Shown piece after piece: positions 37,925 to 44,821 of a stretch of DNA of 44,821 nt. Location of the stretch: the IMG/VR virus record IMGVR_UViG_3300032053_000152, positions 1-44,821 of that record; one strand, given 5' to 3'. A program made the position numbers and the translations under genes. The notes beneath the pieces are model-generated. The model had not been told where the DNA came from and made no database searches. It was given only the letters and a program-made list of their open reading frames with translations. This DNA is from a virus. Each line of letters opens with the position of its first letter. The first letter of the stretch is position 1.

Positions 37925-38914
37925 ATGAATCCGACTCTCGGTCAGGCGCATGTCGATACTGCGCTCACCCAGATCTCGATCGCCTTCAAGCTCGCGGCGA
38001 CGATGTTCAAGGCGGGGATCGCATTCCCACGGGTCCCAGTCAAGAAACAATCGGACAAGATCCTGGAGATGAATCGTTCGGACTGGCTGCGCAACGAAGC
38101 CGGCATCCGAGCAGCGGCCACGGAATCGCGTGGCGGCGGCTTCCGGATCAGCGCGACGAAGACGTACTTCGCTGATGTCCATGCCTACCACGTGGACGTT
38201 CCGGCGACGATGATCGCCAACTCGGACATCGAGAACATCGAGGTCCAGATGGCGGAGTTCGTCATGCAGAAGCTCCTGCTGGAGCGGGAGCTGGACTGGG
38301 TGACGAAGTTCTTCGCCATCAACAAGTGGGCGGATCAGGGCACGCCGAATGATGCGACGGGTAGCGGCGCGTCGAACACGTGGCCCTACTTCCGGTACTG
38401 GGACGACCACGCGAACGGCAATCCGATGAAGGCCGTTCGCAATGGCCGCCAGGCCGTGAAGAAGACGACGGGCTTCAACCCGAACCTCATGTTCGTGGGA
38501 GAAGAGGTCCACGACGAGCTGGCGATGCACCCGGACGTCATGGAAGTCATCAAGTACACGCAGATCGGCATCGCTGATGTCGCCCTGCTCGCCCGGCTGT
38601 TCAGGGTTGATCGGTACTTGATCGGCGAGGCGGTGTACGACGCCGGGCTCGAAGGAGCCACAACCGCGACGTACTCGTTCGCTTTCGGGAAGCACGTCCT
38701 GCTCTGCTACGTGCCTGCGGTGGCCGGGCTCCTCACGCCGTCTGCCGGGTACATCTTCGAGTGGACCGGCTTCAACAACATGGGCTACGACGTCAAGATG
38801 AAGACGATCGATGCTCCGCTGCTCGAAGCCGAGCGCATCGAGGGCGAGATGGCGTACGACGCACGCCAGATCTGCTCGGAGCTGGGCGTCTTCTACAACG
38901 GCGCAATCTCGTAG
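37925..38914 (+). CDS. Major capsid protein (HK97 fold)
   Basis: A 329-residue capsid protein placed right after a cement protein. Recognisable parts: a helical N-terminus with KAGIAFPRVPVKKQSDKILEMNRSDWLRNEA, a glycine-rich turn RGGGF, ATKTYFADVHAYHVDVPATMIANSDIENIEVQMAEFVMQKLLLERELDW (spine helix), NPMKAVRNGRQAVKKTTGFNPNLMFVGEEVHDELAMHPDVMEVIKYTQIG, and a C-terminal domain GYIFEWTGFNNMGYDVKM. Start ATG follows GGGAGGTGTC. It is the most likely shell subunit. Confidence 0.9.
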   Translation: MNPTLGQAHVDTALTQISIAFKLAATMFKAGIAFPRVPVKKQSDKILEMNRSDWLRNEAGIRAAATESRGGGFRISATKTYFADVHAYHVDVPATMIANSDIENIEVQMAEFVMQKLLLERELDWVTKFFAINKWADQGTPNDATGSGASNTWPYFRYWDDHANGNPMKAVRNGRQAVKKTTGFNPNLMFVGEEVHDELAMHPDVMEVIKYTQIGIADVALLARLFRVDRYLIGEAVYDAGLEGATTATYSFAFGKHVLLCYVPAVAGLLTPSAGYIFEWTGFNNMGYDVKMKTIDAPLLEAERIEGEMAYDARQICSELGVFYNGAIS

Positions 38915-38954
38915 CGGGCGAAAGGGGATCTCGTAGGACAAGGGGTGAGCTAGG

Positions 38955-39587
38955 ATGAATGCGCCAACAGAAGTGCGTTACACGGTCATGCGGCCGTTCC
39001 GCAACAAGAAGCGGCTGCTGAAGCGTGGGGATGTAGTGAGTTCGGCGATCCAGAAGGTTCCGAACTTCCCATCTCTGCTACGATCCGGGTTCCTTCGGGG
39101 ACTGCTGAACAAGGAGGGCGAGGAACTTGTTTCTCGCTGCTACATCATTCAGCGCCGGTTCATGGTGGGCGGGGAAGAGTTGGAGCCGGGGAAACTCGTC
39201 GACCTCCGGGACACAGAAGGCTGGCGCAACGAGGGCTCACTCCTCGAAACGGGATTCATTCGCCTGGCGACGACGGATGAAGTAGCCAAACTGTCTGCTG
39301 ATGGGGAGGGTGGAGCTGCGGAGGGCAGCCTAACGGCGACCTCCGCAGTCTCCTCTCCTCCTGAACCCGCTCAGGCGGGTATGGAGGGGTCCGGGAAAGA
39401 GGGGCCAGCTGGTCCCCGGTTGTTTGACGACCCGGTGTGGCTGCGCGAGCAGTACCACGAACTGGGTCTGACGACGACGGAGATGGGGAAGCTGGCCGGG
39501 TGCCCTTCCGGGACCATCAGCAAGAAGATGGAGAAGTACCACATCCCTCGGCGCGCGAGAGGACGGCGTAGCACCAAAGACTCCTAG
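38955..39587 (+). CDS. Head-region protein with C-terminal helix-turn-helix
   Basis: A 210-residue protein in two parts. The N-terminal about 120 residues (RYTVMRPFRNKKRLLKRGDVVSS and later EGEELVSRCYIIQRRFMVGGEELEPGKLVDL) have SH3-like strands. After a Pro/Gly-rich linker the last 55 residues (LFDDPVWLREQYHELGLTTTEMGKLAGCPSGTISKKMEKYHIPRRARGRRS) form a homeodomain-like helix-turn-helix of the kind found at the ends of phage endonucleases and DNA-binding proteins. A DNA-binding domain in a structural operon is unusual. Confidence 0.65.
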   Translation: MNAPTEVRYTVMRPFRNKKRLLKRGDVVSSAIQKVPNFPSLLRSGFLRGLLNKEGEELVSRCYIIQRRFMVGGEELEPGKLVDLRDTEGWRNEGSLLETGFIRLATTDEVAKLSADGEGGAAEGSLTATSAVSSPPEPAQAGMEGSGKEGPAGPRLFDDPVWLREQYHELGLTTTEMGKLAGCPSGTISKKMEKYHIPRRARGRRSTKDS

Positions 39588-39605
39588 AGGGGAGGGTTGA
39601 GAACG

Positions 39606-39914
39606 ATGACAAAGAGGGCAACGAGGCTCTTTCGCGGCCACACGATCATCGAAGACCTGGAGTTGGCGAATGGCCTGGAAACCGCGTCGATTGCCGACAG
39701 CGCGGTTACCGCAGTGAAGATGTCCCGAACCCGGAAGACGGGGACGGTAGCCACTGCGGGCACTCCGGTCAACGTCGCGCACAGCCTTGGCGTGGCTCCG
39801 GTTTTCGCAGTCGTGAGCCTCGGCGATGCATACATCACCGGATGGGACGCAACGAACGTGTCGGTGAACTCGCTCCAGAATGCCGTGGACTTCTACCTCG
39901 ACATCTTCCAGTAG
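39606..39914 (+). CDS. Hypothetical structural protein
   Basis: A 102-residue protein of mostly strands (SADSAVTAVKMSRTRKTGTVAT-like region, NVAHSLGVAPVFAVVSLGDAYITGWDATNVSVNSL). The segment VAHSLGVAPVFAVVS is common in phage tail- or head-decoration proteins with a small beta domain. GGAGGG lies at 39590-39596. Exact role unknown. Confidence 0.6.
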   Translation: MTKRATRLFRGHTIIEDLELANGLETASIADSAVTAVKMSRTRKTGTVATAGTPVNVAHSLGVAPVFAVVSLGDAYITGWDATNVSVNSLQNAVDFYLDIFQ

Positions 39915-39941
39915 CCAACAACGGCGTGAGGAGGACGAGGC

Positions 39942-40373
39942 ATGTCCTACGGAGGGAATCCGGCTACAGACCTGACGGATCGCGTCCGCTTCAAGGTCGG
40001 CGACACGAATGCGGCCGAGGAGCTGGCGACGAATGCGGAGATCGCGTACGCCTTGGGCGAAGCAGGAACGAACGTCGCCAAGGCGTGCGAGATCGTTTGT
40101 CGCGCGATCGCCGCGCGGTTCGCGCGGTTTGTGAACACGGCAGCGGCCGACGTCCGCGTCTCCCTTGAACAGAGGGTGACGCACTACCTGACGCTGGCGG
40201 ATGGGTTCAAGACGGAGGCTGTGGGCTTCGCGGCGCCGGCCTGCCCGTCGATCAGTATCAGCCTGAAGACGGCGGCGGAACAGGATACCGACCGTGTACA
40301 GCCGAGCTTCGAGATCAAGCGAGGCGTCGGGAATCGGGATGAGTTGTCGGAGGATTGGAGGGATCTGGAGTAG
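39942..40373 (+). CDS. Head-tail connector (neck) protein
   Basis: A 143-residue helical protein beginning MSYGGNPATDLTDRVRFKVGDTNAAEELATNAEIAYALGEA, the DxVRxxVGDTxxxxxxLxDxEI pattern of head-tail connector adaptor proteins. It lies after the capsid genes and before a closure protein, in the usual order. Start GAGGAGGACGAGGC. Confidence 0.75.
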   Translation: MSYGGNPATDLTDRVRFKVGDTNAAEELATNAEIAYALGEAGTNVAKACEIVCRAIAARFARFVNTAAADVRVSLEQRVTHYLTLADGFKTEAVGFAAPACPSISISLKTAAEQDTDRVQPSFEIKRGVGNRDELSEDWRDLE

Positions 40374-40798
40374 TGCCTGTCGGTGACGTGGGGCTGATCG
40401 TCAAGGAAGCGCTGCGCACGGTGATCTCGGAGCCGGGCCTCGGCAAGAGCTTCGTCTACAAGCGGTTCAAGCAACAGGCCGCCTATGACAAGACGACCGG
40501 CACCTACGTCCCTAGCTACTGGGAGCAGCCGACGCTCAGCGGTCTGGTGATCTTCGCGACGGTCCGGGACGTAGCGGCATCGAAAGGCCTCTTGCAAGAG
40601 GACGACCGCGGCTTCGTCTTTGCGACCTCGGCATTCACCTCGCAGGGGATAACGGACACGAACCTGGTACCGGCGGCCACCGACGAGATTGTGTACGGCG
40701 GCCAGACGTTCAAGGTGGACTTGGGAGATGGGGCGACCCTCATCACGACAGATGCGACGGAACGAATCTGGACGGTCTGGGGACGGAGACGGAGGTAG
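40373..40798 (+). CDS. Head closure/neck protein
   Basis: A 141-residue protein of mixed strands. GTG 40373 overlaps the previous stop (TAGTG). Position between the adaptor and a gp10-like protein, plus segments TDEIVYGGQTFKVDLGDGATLITTDATERIWTVWGRRR, fit the head-completion (neck) proteins of siphoviruses, as in SPP1 gp16 or HK97 gp7-like; family not proven. Confidence 0.6.
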   Translation: MPVGDVGLIVKEALRTVISEPGLGKSFVYKRFKQQAAYDKTTGTYVPSYWEQPTLSGLVIFATVRDVAASKGLLQEDDRGFVFATSAFTSQGITDTNLVPAATDEIVYGGQTFKVDLGDGATLITTDATERIWTVWGRRRR

Positions 40799-40801
40799 AG
40801 C

Positions 40802-41137
40802 GTGGCAGTCATCGTGACCTGGGATCCGAAGCCCTTGAAGACGATGCAGTATGCACAAGCAGTGCGCTTTCTGCATCGCGCGGGTGCCCGGCTCACCGCT
40901 GTCGCGAAGAAGAACTGCCCGGTTGACACCGGGCGCCTTCGTGCTTCGATCACGTGGCAGGTGAACGTCACGGCGACGTCGATGCGCTACGGGTCGAACG
41001 TCCATTACGCAGTACACCAGGAACTGGGTACGGAGAAGATGGCGGGGAAGCACTATCTGGAGAACGCCCTGCGTTCGGAGAAGCCGAGCCTGATGAAAGA
41101 ATGGGTGAAGAAGGGGGAGGCACCGAGTCCGGCATAG
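40802..41137 (+). CDS. HK97 gp10-like tail/neck protein
   Basis: A 111-residue protein of the HK97 gp10 family: LTAVAKKNCPVDTGRLRASITWQV, then YGSNVHYAVHQELGT and a final MAGKHYLENALR. It helps join tail to head. GTG start 40802 after GGTAGAGC. Confidence 0.88.
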   Translation: MAVIVTWDPKPLKTMQYAQAVRFLHRAGARLTAVAKKNCPVDTGRLRASITWQVNVTATSMRYGSNVHYAVHQELGTEKMAGKHYLENALRSEKPSLMKEWVKKGEAPSPA

Positions 41138-41157
41138 CCGGGGCCGGCGTAACTGCT

Positions 41158-41418
41158 ATGGGGAAGCGGATCTTGCTGACGGAACTGGTGACGATGCAGC
41201 CGACGACCTTCCAGCCGCGGGTCATGGGGGCGCCAGCGCAACCGACGGAGCCGGTAGTCGTCGAGCGGTCGGTATCGGTCCGCGTCGATCTGATCGATCT
41301 GATTCGGCAGTTGGATGAGGGGACAGAGATCGAGCTTTCAAGAGGGACTTCGTTGCTGGTATCCGAGACGCTCGCCGAGATTGAGGAACGGGTGTCCGGG
41401 GCTGACGGAAGAGCCTAG
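41158..41418 (+). CDS. Small hypothetical tail-region protein
   Basis: An 86-residue protein, MGKRILLTELVTMQPTTFQPRVM onwards. No recognised family. The ATG 41158 has a poor ribosome binding site. It lies between the gp10-like gene and a tail protein. Confidence 0.45.
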   Translation: MGKRILLTELVTMQPTTFQPRVMGAPAQPTEPVVVERSVSVRVDLIDLIRQLDEGTEIELSRGTSLLVSETLAEIEERVSGADGRA

Positions 41419-41427
41419 GGAGGGACG

Positions 41428-41784
41428 ATGGCAAGGGCCGAACCAGGGCTGGTGACGATTCTGAGCTGGACGCATACCGGGACAGCCGCGGGGGTGCCGG
41501 ATGATGCGGCAACCTCTCTCGGCTTGCCGGCTGGGGCCTCGGCAATCCTCTGCCAGGTGCACAGCACGCGAGCCGGGAACACGGCTTCGGATTTCGACGT
41601 GCTGGCATTCGGATCCTTGGATGGCGTGAACTTCGATAACTACGCCTTCCAGAAGGAAGAGAGTTTTGGCGACGGCTACATCAAGACCTTCCAATTGACG
41701 CCGGGCGCTGTCGCTGTCCAGTTCCAACTCGACGTGAACGTGGGCGATGCCTACGTGGATCTCTACGTCATGGCGGTGCGCTGA
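41428..41784 (+). CDS. Hypothetical tail-region protein
   Basis: A 118-residue strand-rich protein (LVTILSWTHTGTAAG, FQLTPGAVAVQFQLDVNVGDAYVDLYVMAV), consistent with a small beta-sandwich virion protein. GGGAGGGACG precedes the start. Role unknown. Confidence 0.6.
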   Translation: MARAEPGLVTILSWTHTGTAAGVPDDAATSLGLPAGASAILCQVHSTRAGNTASDFDVLAFGSLDGVNFDNYAFQKEESFGDGYIKTFQLTPGAVAVQFQLDVNVGDAYVDLYVMAVR

Positions 41785-41787
41785 GTC

Positions 41788-42207
41788 ATGGCGAGCTTGG
41801 AAGTCGGCCTCATGCAAGCGGTTGTCACAAAGGCGTCGGCGAACACGACACTCTGGACGACTCTGCTCGACGGCCGATTCGGGTACATGGTGCCGCCGCC
41901 GGATGGGGTGAAGCCCTACGTCATGTTCGACTTCGGGGAACTGGTGCACGCGTCCGCATTCAAGAGTGCGGTCCCAGTGGCGACGGAAGTAGCGATCTAT
42001 ATGAGGGTAGTAAGTTCATCGGCCGGGCCGATTGAGGCAGGGGACATCGCCGCGCAGATCGCGACCGTATTCGACGGGGCTGCGCTTTCGGTGTCAGGCT
42101 ACAGGGCGATCACATTGCGGAGAGGTTCGGATCTCCCGCAACGCGACGATGCGACCAAGACGTGGCAACCCGTGATTCGCTATTACGGGGCTGCCAGCCC
42201 GAACTGA
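41788..42207 (+). CDS. Tail completion protein (DUF3168-like)
   Basis: A 139-residue protein with the layout of tail-terminator/completion proteins: a helix LMQAVVTKASANTTLWTTLLDGRFGYMVPPPDGVKPYVMFDFGEL, a strand-rich middle, and SAGPIEAGDIAAQIATVFDGAALSVSGYRAITLRRGS. Position right before the tail tube gene supports the call. Confidence 0.7.
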   Translation: MASLEVGLMQAVVTKASANTTLWTTLLDGRFGYMVPPPDGVKPYVMFDFGELVHASAFKSAVPVATEVAIYMRVVSSSAGPIEAGDIAAQIATVFDGAALSVSGYRAITLRRGSDLPQRDDATKTWQPVIRYYGAASPN

Positions 42208-42222
42208 GGAGGGGAGGGAACC

Positions 42223-42627
42223 ATGACAACGTACTGCGGCGTGGACGGGTACTTCCGGGCCGGTGCTGTGGGATCGGCCGCAATACTCGGAGAACTGAAC
42301 CACTGGAGCCTCTCGATCAGCATGGCGCTGAACGACGTTTCGGTGTTCAACAACGACGGATGGGGGGCGTACAAGTGCGGAGTCCGCACCTGGACGGGTG
42401 TCGCCGAGGGTTTCTGGGACCTTGACGATGCTGGACAGGCGGCGCTCAGCACGGCGCTCTTGGGGGGAAGCGGCACGCAGGTCGAGTGCTACTTCCACGT
42501 CTACAGCGACAAGTACTACCACGGTCTCGCCTACGTCTCGGCAGAGAACGTCGATGTGGCGGTGGCTGCCGTGGCAACGGTCGGGTTCGACATTCAGGGC
42601 AGCGGTGCCTTGGCACTCGTCGTCTAG
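42223..42627 (+). CDS. Major tail tube-like protein
   Basis: A 134-residue protein, rich in strands (ILGELNHWSLSISMALNDVSVFNNDGWGAYKCGVRTWTGVAEGFWDLDDAGQAALSTALLG, YYHGLAYVSAENVDVAVAAVATVGFDIQGSGALAL), as expected for siphovirus tail tube proteins of the TP901-1/phage-tail type. It follows the completion protein and carries GAGGAGGGGAGGG upstream. No sheath gene is seen next to it. Confidence 0.7.
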   Translation: MTTYCGVDGYFRAGAVGSAAILGELNHWSLSISMALNDVSVFNNDGWGAYKCGVRTWTGVAEGFWDLDDAGQAALSTALLGGSGTQVECYFHVYSDKYYHGLAYVSAENVDVAVAAVATVGFDIQGSGALALVV

Positions 42628-42636
42628 GTCGGAGAG

Positions 42637-42668
42637 GGGCCTGCGCCTGCGGGTGGCGGCGTAGGCCC
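42637..42668 (+). terminator. Hairpin terminator after the tail tube gene
   Basis: An 11-base-pair stem (42637-42647 with 42658-42668, one G-U) and 10-nt loop, followed by TTCATCGCGTTC. It may limit readthrough from the highly expressed tube gene into the glycosyltransferase. Confidence 0.55.
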
Positions 42669-42702
42669 TTCATCGCGTTCGGAACGGGGAAAGGGGTGTG
42701 CA

Positions 42703-43824
42703 GTGCTCAGGATCGTGATTGCGCTGTCGACGACGGCAGACCTGGAGCATCCGACCATGGGTTCGGAGCGTCAGGCCGTCGGGATGGCACACGCACTAGC
42801 GAAGCGCGGGCATCAGGTCAAGGTTGTCAACCTGCTTCGCACGGTGCCGGACTGGGATGATGTGGACGTCCTTCATCTGGTGAACGCCGGCGGCCCGAAG
42901 GGGCCATACATGCTGGCCTGCCAGTTGGCGGAACGGCAGCGGATTCCGGTCTTCTGTTCGCCGGTCTTCTGGCCGGTGGACGAACTGGAGAAGGAACTCG
43001 CGGAGGTCTACGACTTCGATCAGGCGACGAAGGACCGCAACGCGCGGTCGTTCGACGAGTTCGTGATTGGCGCCGGCGTCATCTTCGGGATGGCAGACTT
43101 CCTCCTTCCGAACAGTGAGGGGGAGATGCAACAGGTCCTCAAGCTCGTCGAGAGCCTCGGGATCGAGATACGGAAGAAGAAGCCGTTGGCGGAACGGTAC
43201 TCTGTGGTACCGAATGCCGTGGACCTCGATGGAGAGATCCTCCCGGCGCTGGCGGATCGTAGTGACTTGCCGAACCGATTGGAGGATGTGATTGCGGAGC
43301 GCTTTGTCTTGTGCGCGGCGCGCATCGAAGTGCGAAAGAATCAGCACCGGCTCATTCAGGCAATGGAGATCATCTGGAAGGACGATCCGGAACTCCAACT
43401 CGTGCTGATCGGCGAGATGTCTGCGCCCTACATGAAGAAGTACCAGACACTCATCCAGGGCAAGAACATCGTGATCGGGACACCGGGGAATGCCCCCAGC
43501 CTGTTCAAGGTGATGCGGCGGGCGTCGGCGCACTGCCTCCCGAGCCTCTTGGAGACGCCGGGGCTGGTGAACTTGGAGGCGGCTGCGCTCAACGTGCCGA
43601 TCGTCGTCTCGGATCGCGGATCGGTGAAGGAGTACCTGCCGGAGGGGATGCAAGGGGTCTTCTACTGCGACCCGTTGGCCCCCGAGAGCATCGCGCAGGC
43701 GATTCAGCGGGCAGTGAAGTGTGAATCGGTGGAGGAGGTCGCACGACACGTGCGATCCAGTTTCAACTACGCGGCGGTCGGGGAACTCCTCGAACGCGCA
43801 TACGAAGAAGGGGTGAGGCAATGA
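42703..43824 (+). CDS. GT4-family glycosyltransferase
   Basis: A 373-residue GT-B glycosyltransferase. MGSERQAVGMAHALAKRGHQVKVVN is the N-terminal Rossmann start; VLCAARIEVRKNQHRLIQAMEII marks the second domain; LPSLLETPGLVNLEAAALNVPIVVSDRGSVKEYL holds the GT4 EX7E pattern. It transfers a sugar from a nucleotide donor. GTG start 42703 behind GGGGAAAGGGGTGTGCA. It lies in the tail module, overlapping the next gene (ATGA). Target may be a virion protein or host surface. Confidence 0.92.
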   Translation: MLRIVIALSTTADLEHPTMGSERQAVGMAHALAKRGHQVKVVNLLRTVPDWDDVDVLHLVNAGGPKGPYMLACQLAERQRIPVFCSPVFWPVDELEKELAEVYDFDQATKDRNARSFDEFVIGAGVIFGMADFLLPNSEGEMQQVLKLVESLGIEIRKKKPLAERYSVVPNAVDLDGEILPALADRSDLPNRLEDVIAERFVLCAARIEVRKNQHRLIQAMEIIWKDDPELQLVLIGEMSAPYMKKYQTLIQGKNIVIGTPGNAPSLFKVMRRASAHCLPSLLETPGLVNLEAAALNVPIVVSDRGSVKEYLPEGMQGVFYCDPLAPESIAQAIQRAVKCESVEEVARHVRSSFNYAAVGELLERAYEEGVRQ

Positions 43825-44279
43825 CACCAGCGGGCACGATCGTAGGACTCGTGCGGGCAGAGGGCAAGCTGTTTGGGAAGACGGTGGTCGTTCACGTCGC
43901 GGAGACACACAACGTGACGCAGGTGCTGATTGACGGGCAGCCGGCGGACGTCGACGTAGTCGAGGCGCAGTTCACATTCGCCGGACTCCACGCCTTGGCG
44001 CTACACCCGAAGGGGGAGACGGCGAAGCTGGCCGAGGTCAAGGGCGAGCACGAGATGATCCCGTGCCACGTCCAGGAAGTGGACCTCAACCTCTCCGGGT
44101 TCCTCGTGAAGATCCAGCCAGGGGAAGAGGGTCCTGATCAGCAAGTCACCTACCGGGGCACGCCGGTACGCGGCCTGGAGCTCCTGGACCTGACGTGCAA
44201 GGTCTCGGACGAAGACGAAGGTGGAGAGGGCAAGCCCCTCACGCGGGTCAATGCACAGTTCTTGGTGAGGAGGCTCTAG
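43821..44279 (+). CDS. Hypothetical tail-module protein
   Basis: A 152-residue strand-rich protein (AGTIVGLVRAEGKLFGKTVVVHVAETHNVTQVLIDGQPADVDVVEAQFTFAG). Start overlaps the glycosyltransferase stop (ATGA). No family recognised; may be a tail protein or an acceptor for the glycosyltransferase. Confidence 0.55.
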   Translation: MTPAGTIVGLVRAEGKLFGKTVVVHVAETHNVTQVLIDGQPADVDVVEAQFTFAGLHALALHPKGETAKLAEVKGEHEMIPCHVQEVDLNLSGFLVKIQPGEEGPDQQVTYRGTPVRGLELLDLTCKVSDEDEGGEGKPLTRVNAQFLVRRL

Positions 44280-44283
44280 GACC

Positions 44284-44821
44284 ATGGGATTCGACCTCAA
44301 ACAGATGGCGAAGGATGTCAGTGTCCCGACGACGCCGGTAACGATTCGGCGGAAGGACAAGGATCCGCTGAAGATCGACCTCCCGATGCTCACGGTCGGC
44401 GACCTGGAGGCACTCGACAAGCGCCTGCACTTCGATGTCTGGGCGCTGATGCTCGAGATCTACCGCATGATGCAGGACGCCGAGAAGGAGACGCTGGAGG
44501 CGGACAAGGAGAGCAAGAAGGCGGATGTCGGGTTGACGGTGTACGGCCGTCTGAACTCCGGCATCCAGATCGAGATGTTCCACGCGGCATTCCTGCACCT
44601 CGACCCCACGGTGACGCGCGAAGAAGTCGACCTGTTGATCTCCTACGGGATTCAGTCGCAGGACGAGTACATCCACGCCCTGATGTTCATGCTCCAGGGA
44701 GTGGGTCAGGAGGAGGCTGAGGCGCAGGCCAAGAAGAAGGCGGCGGCGATCGACCCTTTAGGACCGAAGGTTGGACCGACGTCGAGCGTTCCTTCGCCGG
44801 CCGTAGACGCAACGCCGCCCG
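44284..44821 (+). CDS. Tail assembly chaperone, partial (right edge)
   Basis: A gene open to the window end (179 residues seen). FDLKQMAKDVSVPTTPVTIRRKDKDPLKIDLPMLTVGDLEALDKRLHFDVWALMLEIYRMM, then QSQDEYIHALMFMLQGVGQEEAEAQAKKK, is the pattern of tail assembly chaperones (lambda gpG type). A CCCTTTA heptamer at 44754-44760 is in the zero frame as C CCT TTA, the form for -1 frameshifting that makes the longer gpG-T product; the -1 frame after it is open to the window edge. The 5' ATG follows TAGGACC. Confidence 0.75.
   Translation, partial: MGFDLKQMAKDVSVPTTPVTIRRKDKDPLKIDLPMLTVGDLEALDKRLHFDVWALMLEIYRMMQDAEKETLEADKESKKADVGLTVYGRLNSGIQIEMFHAAFLHLDPTVTREEVDLLISYGIQSQDEYIHALMFMLQGVGQEEAEAQAKKKAAAIDPLGPKVGPTSSVPSPAVDATPP

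Noticed and set aside
1-44821. Integrase, endolysin or tRNA genes
   Set aside because: No tyrosine or serine recombinase signature, no recognisable lysozyme or amidase, and no tRNA cloverleaf was found by eye.

Overview
This window is one strand-coherent piece of a tailed double-stranded DNA phage genome (Caudoviricetes). Every gene I can support lies on the + strand, genes are packed with ATGA, GTGA, TGATG and similar overlaps, and a replication module, a terminase-portal-head module and the start of a tail module follow each other. The DNA is GC-rich, ribosome binding sites are strong GGAGG-type, and several promoters are near the sigma70 consensus, so the host is probably a GC-rich bacterium. 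No integrase, endolysin, DNA polymerase or tail tape measure is recognisable. No tail sheath is seen, and the neck and tail-tube genes fit a long non-contractile (siphovirus-like) tail. The left edge carries a 57-bp fold-back palindrome that looks like an assembly or amplification artefact, and the right edge cuts a tail-assembly gene, so both ends are incomplete.

Layout. 0-6.2 kb is the replication module: the C-terminal part of an SMC/SbcC-like ATPase, a winged-helix protein, then replisome organiser, G39P-like helicase loader and DnaB-type helicase in the same order as SPP1 genes 38-39-40, followed by an ASCH-like protein and an HNH-like protein. 6.2-12.5 kb holds small accessory genes: a lipoprotein, zinc-ribbon proteins, a Gp37/Gp68 (DUF5131) iron-sulfur protein and a highly structured intergenic RNA candidate. 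12.5-13.9 kb is a membrane or possible lysis block ending in a strong hairpin terminator. 14.4-16.7 kb is a PD-(D/E)XK nuclease translationally coupled to a SNF2 helicase. 16.7-19.9 kb is accessory genes behind a consensus promoter.

19.7-20.2 kb is the most unusual piece. It is an almost gene-free array of about 15 clear copies of a 14-bp palindromic site (consensus near GTTYTGNGCARAAC) set on a strict 21/37-bp alternating lattice (58-bp unit). The same site on the same lattice recurs at 36.08-36.21 kb, in front of the capsid genes and next to a small helix-turn-helix gene. Directly after the first array comes a three-gene, stop-start coupled operon: a ParB/sulfiredoxin-fold protein, a radical-SAM enzyme and a fold-type-II PLP enzyme. 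I think this operon is a candidate uncharacterised small-molecule or DNA-modification pathway.

23.1-28.5 kb: terminase small and large subunits (GpA type), DUF935 portal and Mu gpF-like head protein. 28.5-34.6 kb is an accessory cargo block inside the head operon: a methyltransferase, a RusA-like protein, a ligase-like protein lacking the catalytic motif, and a UDP-GlcNAc 2-epimerase. 34.6-44.8 kb: XkdF-like prohead protease, helix-turn-helix protein, site array 2, scaffold-like protein, capsid cement, major capsid protein, neck and tail-completion proteins, tail tube, a GT4 glycosyltransferase, and a tail-assembly chaperone with a CCCTTTA slippery site. The epimerase and glycosyltransferase suggest that virion or host surface glycans are modified.
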